Shown here: piece after piece, positions 50,167-57,252 of the stretch | Layout of the letters: each line of letters starts with the position of its first letter | How positions within the stretch are numbered: position 1 is the stretch's first letter | Assembly (NCBI GenBank): GCA_902525035.1 | Contig: CABZFN010000008.1 | Location: 1 to 57,252, forward strand | Direction: 5' to 3' | Length of the DNA stretch: 57,252 nt | From: an uncultured Alphaproteobacteria bacterium | GTDB taxonomy: Bacteria > Pseudomonadota > Alphaproteobacteria > HIMB59 > GCA-002718135 | Translations under genes and position numbers: made by a program | The notes under the pieces: generated by a model | Databases searched by the model: none | Told to the model about the DNA's origin: nothing | The model's input: the letters and a program-made list of their open reading frames with translations, nothing else

Positions 50167-51249
50167 TTATTTAAATAATTCTTTTATAAAAGGAAGCTTG
50201 GGCATACTATTTATAATTTTTAACTTAGTTATTAAATTTGATTCACCCATCATAAAACTTTGAAATTCATTTCCATTTAGATTAGATGCGAGCTTAATAA
50301 ATGATCTCCCATCTTCTCTGTTATTTTTTAAAAAATTAATAAAAACTTTATCCATTTTTCTTTCTAAAAAATTATGTGTATTTACATAGTTTTTCTTTGA
50401 ATTTTTTAACAATTGGATTTGTTTTATAAGAAATGAAAAGGCATATCCAGTAGAGGGCTTGCACGCACCTCCTCTTATACCAATATTGAAGATATTAGAA
50501 TTAACTGATCTTTTCTCTCCTGCAAAAAACATCGGTATTACTCCTTTTTCTGAGCTCTCTTCTTTAAATTTATTAATATTATTTTTCTTCAAGTAATCAT
50601 TTATTTTTTCCCTATACCAGGAGCTGTGGAAAACATCTTTTGAAAAGACTGTCGATTCAACAAGTGCTTTATTGTGACTAAATGGTAGGATGTAAATAAA
50701 ATGTAAAACATTATTTTCTTCTGTAAAGTGCATCAGTGTTAATTTATTTTCATTAAAAGTATTATCTTCAACAGTAACATTAATTCCAAAAAAATGTTGT
50801 AATAATTCACCTTTTTTTTCTTTTGCCGATCGTGAATCATATATGTTTTCAGCGTAATATATTTTGTCATCAGCAGTTATTATTTTAAAAAAATTTTGTT
50901 CAGGAAGATATTGGACAACTTGCTTATTTATTATTTCTAATTTATTTTTTGTTTCTAAACAAAATTTTTTCCAAGTTTTAAAACTAATGACACAATAAGG
51001 TTTATCTAAACTTGTATGAGTTACGTTAGTATTTTTGTTACCAATAGTCCATTTGTACCATTTTTTTTCAATAATTTTTTCAAAAGGTTTCATCCAATCT
51101 ACTAACCAAAAACCAAAAATATTATCTCTTTTGTTTATATCTCCACTTTCAAATGCAATGATTTCGTTATGGCTATCTCCGTAAAGAATTTTATTTACAG
51201 CTAAACCACTAGGACCTAAGCCAATTATTGCAGCTTTATAAATTTTCAT
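50167..51249 (-). CDS. crtY: Lycopene beta-cyclase
   Basis: CrtY closes both ends of lycopene to give beta-carotene. The 360-residue FAD/NAD(P)-dependent protein has the dinucleotide loop AAIIGLGPSGLAVNKIL at residues 7-23, DWMKPFEKIIEKKW, YDSRSAKEK and the characteristic IGIRGGACKPSTGYAFSFLI. The overlap with crtB is 14 nt. It is of the CrtY/CrtL type rather than the small heterodimeric kind. Confidence 0.92.
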   Translation of the reverse strand: MKIYKAAIIGLGPSGLAVNKILYGDSHNEIIAFESGDINKRDNIFGFWLVDWMKPFEKIIEKKWYKWTIGNKNTNVTHTSLDKPYCVISFKTWKKFCLETKNKLEIINKQVVQYLPEQNFFKIITADDKIYYAENIYDSRSAKEKKGELLQHFFGINVTVEDNTFNENKLTLMHFTEENNVLHFIYILPFSHNKALVESTVFSKDVFHSSWYREKINDYLKKNNINKFKEESSEKGVIPMFFAGEKRSVNSNIFNIGIRGGACKPSTGYAFSFLIKQIQLLKNSKKNYVNTHNFLERKMDKVFINFLKNNREDGRSFIKLASNLNGNEFQSFMMGESNLITKLKIINSMPKLPFIKELFK

Positions 51250-52117
51250 TTGGGAGATTATCTCTAATTTTATGATAATGATATTTCATAAAAGGGATTA
51301 AAATAAAAAGTAAAATTGATTTAACTGTAATTAAAGATTTTTCTAATAAGTTTAAATATACCCTTTCTCTTAAATATTTTTTTTTATTGGATTTTATCTT
51401 AATGCCAATACCTCTATAAATATTAGCTGCAATGAATATACCTAGTCTGCTAGGTAGGGGGATATATTTTAAGCCAGCAAAACCGTTTTCATAAAACTTA
51501 TCTGAAAGGCCTATTACTTTATGAATTGCGTTTGATATTTTTTCATCTTTTTCCACACTTTTGTTATGAAGATCAGTTAAATTTTTTAATGATATGTCAG
51601 GTATCCAATTGGCAGGTAAATATATTCTTTTCATTTTGGAATCTTCATAAACATCTCTTGCTATATTTGTTAGCTGCATTCCAATACCTAAATCAATTGC
51701 GGATTTTGCTGCCTCTTCATGTTTTACGCCTATGATTTTAGACATCATTAATCCAACAGTACCAGCAACATGATAAGAGTATTTTATAAGTTCTTCCTTG
51801 TTTTGAATTCTTATATTTTTCTGATCTAAGATTAATCCCTCAATTAAATCTATAAAAATTAAATTGTTAATTTTATTTTTTTGCAAAAAAATATTTACTT
51901 TATTTTTTTTATTAGTCCTTATTTCTTCAATTGAATTTTTGAGATATATAGTTTGATCTTCACTATATTTATCAGCAATATCATCAAAATATCTACAAAT
52001 TGAATAAAGAGTGCCAGCATTTTTTTTGTAACTTTTTGGTAAAAAAAAACTTGCCCAATAGAAACTTTTGCCTTCCTTTTTAAGGTCAGCATATGGATTG
52101 AGCTTTAAATCAATCAT
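51236..52117 (-). CDS. crtB: Phytoene synthase
   Basis: CrtB condenses two geranylgeranyl diphosphates into phytoene. The 293-residue all-helical protein has the two aspartate motifs: CRYFDDIADKYSED (DDxxD) and NIARDVYEDSKMKRIYLP (second Asp-rich motif). FYWASFFLPKSYKKNAGTLY is the usual N-terminal signature. It starts 2 nt after the crtI stop and overlaps crtY. GGPP supply needs a crtE-type synthase encoded outside this window. Confidence 0.95.
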   Translation of the reverse strand: MIDLKLNPYADLKKEGKSFYWASFFLPKSYKKNAGTLYSICRYFDDIADKYSEDQTIYLKNSIEEIRTNKKNKVNIFLQKNKINNLIFIDLIEGLILDQKNIRIQNKEELIKYSYHVAGTVGLMMSKIIGVKHEEAAKSAIDLGIGMQLTNIARDVYEDSKMKRIYLPANWIPDISLKNLTDLHNKSVEKDEKISNAIHKVIGLSDKFYENGFAGLKYIPLPSRLGIFIAANIYRGIGIKIKSNKKKYLRERVYLNLLEKSLITVKSILLFILIPFMKYHYHKIRDNLPNENL

Positions 52118-52119
52118 TA

Positions 52120-53595
52120 TTATTTTAATTCATCTTTAATTATGTTTTCAACAACTTTAGCTGATGAAAGAACTCCTGGTATTCCAGCGCCTGGATGAGA
52201 GCCTGCGGCTGAAAAATATAGATTTTTAATTTTATTATCTTTGTTGTGATACCTAAACCAAGCTGACTGTGTAAAGATTGGAGCTATAGAAAATCCAGCT
52301 CCGTGCATAGAATTATAATCATTTTTAAAATCTTTAGGATTCATCCAAAAAACATCTGTAATGCTATTTTCTAAATCCGGCATAATTGTTTGCGATAATT
52401 CTTTAACTATTTTATTTTTAAGATTTTCTGATTCAATATCCCAATCAATTTTTCCTTGTAAATTAGGTACTGGACATAAAACATAGAAACTATCACAACC
52501 TTCTGGTGCAAAAGATTTATCAGTTGCAGTAGGTCTATGAATATATAAAGAGAAATCGTCAGATAAAATTTTATTTTTAAATATATCATGAAGCAAAGAC
52601 TTAAATCTTTCAGTCATCCAAATAGTGTGGTGAGCGACTTTATGATATTGTTTTTTTGTTCCAAAAAAAAGTACAAAAAGACCCATTGAATATAATAAGT
52701 TTTTTTCTCTTAATATAGGTCTGCTTAAATTTTGTTTTTTTAAAAGCTTGGAATAAACCATTGGTGGGTCAGCATTGCACACAACAAGATCAAGATCAGT
52801 AATTTCTTCATTATTTGTTAATATTTTTGTAATCTTATTGTTCTCAACAATAAACTCTTTAGCTTCTGTATTAGTTTTAATTTTAACACCACAATCAATC
52901 ATTAATTTTTTTAATTCAGATACAATCTTACCAGTACCACCCATACAAAAGAATACCCCCCATTTTCTCTCTAAATAATGAATTAAAGCATAAATCGAAG
53001 TTGTTGTGTGTGGATCACCTCCAACTAAAAGAGGATGAATTGAAAATGCTTTTCTAAGATAGGGGTTTTTTAAGTAGCTATTTACAAGCTGGGATACAGT
53101 TAAATAGCTTTTTAAAATAATTAAATTAGGAATAACACCTAACATTTTAAAAAAAGAAATAAATGGTTTGTCTGATAATTGAGTAAATCCTACATCAAAA
53201 ATTTTTTTCGATTGATTTAAAAGTTTAGAGTATCCTTTAATATCTCTACTGTCATATTTACTTATTTCAGCATTTGTTTTTTCAATAGTAGAGCAATAAT
53301 CAAATGTTTTACCATCATGAAAATAATATCTATACCAAGGTTCAAGAGGTACAAAGTTAAGATAGTCTTCTCTGTTTTTTCCAAACAGTTTAAATAGTTC
53401 ATCAAAAAGAAATGGTGCAGTTATAACAGTAGGCCCAGCATCGTGTTTAAAACCATTTACCTCAAATACTCTTGCTCTTCCCCCTAGTTCATCTAGTTTT
53501 TCGATTATTGTAGTATCATAGCCAAGCTTTTTTAATCTTAAACTAATAGCTATACCACCAAAACCACTTCCTATAACTACTGCTTTTTTTCCCAT
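52120..53595 (-). CDS. crtI: Phytoene desaturase CrtI
   Basis: CrtI carries out the successive desaturations of phytoene to lycopene with FAD. The 491-residue protein has the Rossmann loop AVVIGSGFGGIAISLRL at residues 5-21, then IIEKLDELGGRARVFEVNGFKHDAGPTVIT, SAAGSHPGAGIPGVLSSAKV at the C-terminus and the substrate-side segment FCMGGTGKIV. Length is typical. First gene of the leftward operon; the divergent deacylase gene begins 57 nt away, so that interval must hold both promoters. Confidence 0.96.
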   Translation of the reverse strand: MGKKAVVIGSGFGGIAISLRLKKLGYDTTIIEKLDELGGRARVFEVNGFKHDAGPTVITAPFLFDELFKLFGKNREDYLNFVPLEPWYRYYFHDGKTFDYCSTIEKTNAEISKYDSRDIKGYSKLLNQSKKIFDVGFTQLSDKPFISFFKMLGVIPNLIILKSYLTVSQLVNSYLKNPYLRKAFSIHPLLVGGDPHTTTSIYALIHYLERKWGVFFCMGGTGKIVSELKKLMIDCGVKIKTNTEAKEFIVENNKITKILTNNEEITDLDLVVCNADPPMVYSKLLKKQNLSRPILREKNLLYSMGLFVLFFGTKKQYHKVAHHTIWMTERFKSLLHDIFKNKILSDDFSLYIHRPTATDKSFAPEGCDSFYVLCPVPNLQGKIDWDIESENLKNKIVKELSQTIMPDLENSITDVFWMNPKDFKNDYNSMHGAGFSIAPIFTQSAWFRYHNKDNKIKNLYFSAAGSHPGAGIPGVLSSAKVVENIIKDELK

Positions 53596-53652
53596 TGTTA
53601 ATTTTGTAATTGTATTTAAATACCTTATTTCTTAATAAATATAATATTATTT

Positions 53653-54165
53653 ATGCTTACAAAGACAGATTTATTTGAATTACTTAGTGCAAAAAATAAA
53701 AAATTTCAAATTCATGATCATGATCCCTTATTTACAGTTGAAGATTCTGAAAATCTAAGAGGTGAAATTAAAGGGGCACATACAAAGAATTTATTTTTAA
53801 AAAATAAGAAAAATAATTTTTTTCTTTTTAGTTGTGACGAAAATGCAAAGGTTAATTTAAAACTATTTTCTAAATCTATCGATGCTAAAAATTTATCATT
53901 TGCTAATGCTGAATATTTAGAACATTTTTTAGGTATAAAGCCTGGATCGGTCTCGCCATTTGCTCTTCTTAATGACAAAGATAATATTGTTAAATTTTTC
54001 TTAGATGAAAAACTTTTTAACAGTGAAATAATTAACTTCCATCCCCTAATTAATACCACAACTATAAGTATTAAAACTTCAGAGTTTATTAACTTCCTCC
54101 TTGAAAATAATAGAAAAATTCATATTTTTTCTCTGAATAGTTATAGTATAATCAAATCATTATGA
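53653..54165 (+). CDS. Prolyl-tRNA deacylase-like protein (YbaK/ProX family)
   Basis: A 170-residue stand-alone editing-domain protein that in characterised relatives hydrolyses mischarged Ala-tRNA(Pro). Recognisable parts are FQIHDHDPLFTVEDSENLRG, GAHTKNLFLKNKKNNFFL with the conserved lysine of the active site, and EYLEHFLGIKPGSVSPFAL. Its stop overlaps the thioredoxin gene start by 4 nt. Confidence 0.9.
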   Translation: MLTKTDLFELLSAKNKKFQIHDHDPLFTVEDSENLRGEIKGAHTKNLFLKNKKNNFFLFSCDENAKVNLKLFSKSIDAKNLSFANAEYLEHFLGIKPGSVSPFALLNDKDNIVKFFLDEKLFNSEIINFHPLINTTTISIKTSEFINFLLENNRKIHIFSLNSYSIIKSL

Positions 54166-55028
54166 GTGAAAATACAAATATAATCGATGTTAATGAAACA
54201 GAGTTTAATGATAAGGTTGTTGAGGCAAGTGAAAATAAATTAATTGTGGTTGATTTTTGGGCTCCTTGGTGCGGACCTTGTAAACAATTAACACCAATAT
54301 TAGAAAAAATAATATCAAAATCAGGAGATAAAATCACCTTAGTAAAAATAAATATTGATGAAAATCAACAAATTGCTGCACAATTAAGAATTCAATCAAT
54401 CCCAACCGTATATGCATTCAAAAATAAACAAATTGTTAATGCATTTCAGGGTGTTATTCCTGAAGGTCAGATTGTTGAATTTATTGAAAAATGTCTAGGG
54501 TCTAAAATTAATGAAGATTTCACTGAATTTTATAATGAAATAGAAAGTGCTATGGCTGAAAATAAGTTTGAAGAAACTAAAGACACTCTTCTAGAATTTA
54601 TTTCTAAAAACTCAGATGAAATTAAAGGTATTTGTTTTTATTTAGAGTGTTTGATTGAGCTTAAACAATTTGAAGATGTTGAGGTGTTCATAAGTTCACT
54701 GGAAAAAGATGTACAAGATAAGAATGAAGTTAAACAGATTTTAAAAAAAATGGAAATTGTGAAAAATAATTCATCCGGACCAAATATTAATGAGCTGCTT
54801 GGTAAACTTGAAAATGAACCAGATAATATCAATCTAATTTTAGAAATATCAGATAAATATTTTTCAATGAAAGAATATGAAAATGGAATGGATCTACTTC
54901 TAAAAAATTATCCAAAAAATAGAGATAGTATTAAAAATAAGATGGTAGAATTTTTTGCTGTACTTGGAAATGCTGACCAAGTCACTATTCAATATAGAAA
55001 AAAACTTTCACAATTAATGTTTTCATAA
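54162..55028 (+). CDS. Thioredoxin-domain co-chaperone (CnoX/YbbN type)
   Basis: A 288-residue protein with an N-terminal thioredoxin fold (active site C37-G-P-C40 in FWAPWCGPCKQL, cis-proline in SIPTVYAFK) and a C-terminal helical tetratricopeptide-like half (about residues 120-288). This is the layout of CnoX/YbbN, a chaperedoxin that protects substrates from oxidation and passes them to GroEL and DnaK. The CGPC motif predicts redox activity, unlike the E. coli protein. Followed after 1 nt by the Lon-domain gene. Confidence 0.88.
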   Translation: MSENTNIIDVNETEFNDKVVEASENKLIVVDFWAPWCGPCKQLTPILEKIISKSGDKITLVKINIDENQQIAAQLRIQSIPTVYAFKNKQIVNAFQGVIPEGQIVEFIEKCLGSKINEDFTEFYNEIESAMAENKFEETKDTLLEFISKNSDEIKGICFYLECLIELKQFEDVEVFISSLEKDVQDKNEVKQILKKMEIVKNNSSGPNINELLGKLENEPDNINLILEISDKYFSMKEYENGMDLLLKNYPKNRDSIKNKMVEFFAVLGNADQVTIQYRKKLSQLMFS

Positions 55029-55029
55029 C

Positions 55030-55623
55030 ATGAAAATCCCAATTTTTCCTTTGAACGGTGCTGTCCTTTTTCCAGGAACAAGCTTGCCTCTGAATATATT
55101 TGAAAAAAGATATATTGAGATGGTTGACTACGCTCTTTCAAATGAAAGATGTATAGGCATGATACAATCTGACGAAAAAAATAAGCTCTATAATATTGGT
55201 TGTATTGGAAAAATTCATAGTTTTAGTGAAACAACAGACGGGCGATATTTAATTAGCCTACAGGGTACTAGTTGTTTCAAAGTTAAGGAAGAGTTAGAAA
55301 AAAAATATAAGTTTAGGTGGGTTGAAGCTAAAATGTTGGATTTTAAGGAAGATAAAAACATTATAAATGAAAAACAAAAAAATAATCTTTTAGATAAGTA
55401 TAGGCAATATATTAAAGTCAAAAAAATTAATTTAAACTTAGAAGAGATTCAAAATATTGATTTTAATCAAATTATAAAGTTTATTGCAATGATATCCCCT
55501 TTTAGCAACATTGAAAAACAGGTTCTTTTGGAAACAAAAAATTTAAGTGATTTTTATAAAAAACTTTATTCAATTTTGGAACTTGAAATAGTTGAAAATA
55601 ATAATAGTAAAACTATTAATTAA
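55030..55623 (+). CDS. LON substrate-binding domain protein
   Basis: A 197-residue stand-alone N-terminal Lon domain (PF02190) without ATPase or protease. The opening IPIFPLNGAVLFPGTSLPLNIFEKRYIEMVD, IGMIQSD, and TDGRYLISLQGTSCFKV are typical. Such proteins follow the thioredoxin/CnoX gene in many alphaproteobacteria; function is unknown, perhaps substrate recognition. Its 3' end overlaps the convergent hydroxylase gene by 8 nt. Confidence 0.9.
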   Translation: MKIPIFPLNGAVLFPGTSLPLNIFEKRYIEMVDYALSNERCIGMIQSDEKNKLYNIGCIGKIHSFSETTDGRYLISLQGTSCFKVKEELEKKYKFRWVEAKMLDFKEDKNIINEKQKNNLLDKYRQYIKVKKINLNLEEIQNIDFNQIIKFIAMISPFSNIEKQVLLETKNLSDFYKKLYSILELEIVENNNSKTIN

Positions 55624-56797
55624 CTCCCATGGCAAAATCACTTATCTGATTTTTTAATTTTTTATTTTTTTCTATTAAATTAATAGTTGAAAATCTTGCA
55701 TAATTAAAAAATGAATTGTCTAATTTAAAGATGCTATCAACCTTATCAGTGATTTGATATAATCTATAAGCTTTAAAAAAATTATCTTTCTGAAATTGCT
55801 TACAAAATTTTTCATCTCCCAATTCCAAACCTAGAGAGTTATATTTTTTTGTAAGTTTATGTACACTTTCTACATCTTGCATACCTAGATTCCATCCTTG
55901 TCCTGCAATTGGATGAAATGAGTGAGCTGAATCACCTAAATAAATAATTCTATTTTCAAAAAATTTAGAATTTAAATGAGCCTTTAAAGGAAATGTTTGT
56001 TTGGTAATTATTTTTTTTATCTCACCTACACTTCCTTGTGTATTATCATTTAGAATGGAAATAATATTTTTATCATCTAAAGAAAGTAAAGAGTTTATAA
56101 ATTTATTAGTGTTTGTCCAAACTATAGAACTTTGAAATTGATTTTGATTTTTTTGCATTGGCAATATTGCAAGAGGTCCGTTTTTAAAGAAGAACTCGTA
56201 AGCAGTGTTATTGTGATTCTTTGAGTGATAAAAATTTATTACAATTGCTTTTTTTTTATAATCTTTTTTATAAATTGGTGTTTTAAAAATTTTTCTTATA
56301 GAGCTATTTTTGCCATCACACGCAAATAGAATATTTGCATTAACATAGAAATTATTTTGCTTAGTTATAATGTTGTCGCTTTGATAAAAAATATCTTTAA
56401 TTGTAACATTGTTAAAAATTTCTACATTTTTTTGTCTTTGCAATTTTTTATACAAGCAATCAAGTATAAACTCGTTTTTAACTATATATCCAAGATTGGA
56501 TTTTCTTCTTTGGTTATCAAAATAAATTTTGTTTGATTGATTTCTGTCTATTATCTGAATATTCTTTATTGGTTGTGCATAATTACTAATTTCTTTCCAA
56601 ATATTTAATTCTTCAAGAAATTTTTTCGTACCCTCTGAAATTGCTGTTGTCCTTTTGTCTAAAATGTTTTTATGATTAAATTTAGCATTTTGCTCTAAAA
56701 CTACTACTTTATTGCCAAGTTTAGAAAGTGAGTATGCTGTAACAGCCCCTATCAACCCTCCTCCTATTATAGTGATATTTGATTGAATTTCTTTCAT
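55616..56797 (-). CDS. UbiH/COQ6 family FAD-dependent monooxygenase
   Basis: A 393-residue flavin hydroxylase that most likely acts on a ring position during ubiquinone biosynthesis. The FAD loop is ITIIGGGLIGAVTAYSLSKLG at residues 9-29, with the second FAD motif IIYLGDSAHSFHPIAGQGWNLGMQDV (GD...P) near residue 290 and the DG motif in LFACDGKNSSIRK. The exact ring position (UbiH, UbiF or UbiI) cannot be read. It is divergent from ftsK, with 47 nt between the starts. Confidence 0.88.
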   Translation of the reverse strand: MKEIQSNITIIGGGLIGAVTAYSLSKLGNKVVVLEQNAKFNHKNILDKRTTAISEGTKKFLEELNIWKEISNYAQPIKNIQIIDRNQSNKIYFDNQRRKSNLGYIVKNEFILDCLYKKLQRQKNVEIFNNVTIKDIFYQSDNIITKQNNFYVNANILFACDGKNSSIRKIFKTPIYKKDYKKKAIVINFYHSKNHNNTAYEFFFKNGPLAILPMQKNQNQFQSSIVWTNTNKFINSLLSLDDKNIISILNDNTQGSVGEIKKIITKQTFPLKAHLNSKFFENRIIYLGDSAHSFHPIAGQGWNLGMQDVESVHKLTKKYNSLGLELGDEKFCKQFQKDNFFKAYRLYQITDKVDSIFKLDNSFFNYARFSTINLIEKNKKLKNQISDFAMGVN

Positions 56798-56844
56798 AAT
56801 TTTCTTCGAATTACCATAATCTAAATGTATTACAATCTAACTAT

Positions 56845-57252
56845 ATGTTCAAGTATGGTTCATTTAGAAATTTTGTAATTAAATTTTTTATAGGAATAGT
56901 TTTATTTATATTTGGCCTTATTTATCTTACTAGTCTTTATTCGTATTCTCCAAATGATCCTGGGTTTAATCAATTTAATTATAATGTTAATAACATTGAG
57001 ATTAGCAATCTTTTGGGATTTTTTGGTGCACATTTATCAAGTTATTCATTGGTTTTAATTGGCACACTAAGCTATTTATTGGCATTTTTTATTACAACAG
57101 AGGGTGGAAAGTTATTTTTAGGAATAGCTAATAGATTTGTAATTTTAAAATTTTTATCAAATCTGACAGGAGTAATTTTTATTAATGTTTCTCTAAGATC
57201 AGTTGATACTACATATTTAAACGCAGGTCTAATTTCTCAATTCGTAGTCGAT
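56845..57252 (+). CDS. ftsK: DNA translocase FtsK, N-terminal fragment (cut by window edge)
   Basis: The first 136 codons of a membrane protein run off the right end. The N-terminus has about four membrane helices, with SLYSYSPNDPGFNQF after the first and ISNLLGFFGAHLSSYSLVLIG before the next, a pattern typical of the FtsK N-terminal domain that anchors it at the division septum. The motor domains are outside the window. The gene neighbourhood (COQ6-type gene divergent from ftsK) is common in alphaproteobacteria. The ATG at 56845 is the first in frame before the helix. Confidence 0.85.
   Translation, partial: MFKYGSFRNFVIKFFIGIVLFIFGLIYLTSLYSYSPNDPGFNQFNYNVNNIEISNLLGFFGAHLSSYSLVLIGTLSYLLAFFITTEGGKLFLGIANRFVILKFLSNLTGVIFINVSLRSVDTTYLNAGLISQFVVD

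Noticed and set aside
49119-53652. Proteorhodopsin gene expected beside blh
   Set aside because: No seven-helix frame with a retinal-lysine motif exists in the interval or next to it; flanking genes are the tRNA-Gly and a prolyl-tRNA deacylase-like gene.

Overview
The window is 57 kb of very AT-rich DNA with tightly packed genes, many overlapping by 1-23 nt. Gene content points to a low-GC marine alphaproteobacterium of the SAR11/HIMB59 kind. The evidence is a complete system-I cytochrome c maturation operon, the alphaproteobacterial mitofilin-hemY pair beside tsaD, the rsmB-heparinase-purH and thioredoxin-Lon-domain-COQ6-ftsK neighbourhoods, and a crtI-crtB-crtY-blh retinal operon. The lineage is inferred from these features; no marker gene was compared.

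Layout. 1-5195: ccmABCDEFGH, with ccmA cut by the left edge and a 34-aa ccmD. 5272-10751: orphan amino-acid-binding protein, yggT, folD, gmd, a glycosyltransferase-like gene, argG and an IalB-like protein. 10821-11983: ECF sigma factor with a ChrR-like cupin anti-sigma factor that lacks its N-terminal zinc ligands. 12008-19128: asparaginase, DUF3429 protein, fructosamine-kinase-like protein, asnB, two tandem aldo/keto reductases and a Bax-inhibitor-1 protein. 19189-30588: two TPR/heptosyltransferase-like proteins, a GT8-like protein, hemY, mitofilin, tsaD, EVE protein, sulfotransferase, acs and tdk. 30659-34944: rsmB, heparinase II/III and purH split into two overlapping frames exactly between its domains. 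35161-40857: cell-surface or secondary-metabolism genes (two 2OG-Fe(II) oxygenases, a second asparagine synthase, a GT9-like protein, an FkbM methyltransferase).

40871-49292 is the most unusual stretch. An intact tRNA-Gly(GCC) gene sits at its right end on the minus strand. To its left are seven partial copies of the 3' part of the same tRNA, all in the same orientation, each separated by one to three short genes. Most of these genes encode small secreted proteins from a few paralogous families. Two segments instead carry a sulfotransferase, or an alternative oxidase with a haem-monooxygenase-like protein and a flavodoxin-fold oxidoreductase. Next to most tRNA fragments lies a pair of direct repeats with an 11-bp period; the repeat sequence differs between segments but the geometry is constant. 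I read this as a cassette array built by repeated integration at the tRNA-Gly 3' end, with no integrase in the window, so mobilisation would have to be in trans. Tandem duplication of tRNA-bearing units is the main alternative.

49347-57252: the retinal operon (no crtE and no rhodopsin gene here), a prolyl-tRNA deacylase-like gene, a thioredoxin/TPR protein, a Lon substrate-binding-domain protein, a COQ6-family hydroxylase, and the first 136 codons of ftsK running off the right edge.

How the genes work together: ccm, hemY and COQ6 support haem and quinone respiration. AOX offers a haem-free electron exit. The crt/blh genes make retinal, and the ECF-ChrR pair is of the type that answers singlet oxygen. 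The remaining accessory genes mostly look like surface modification.
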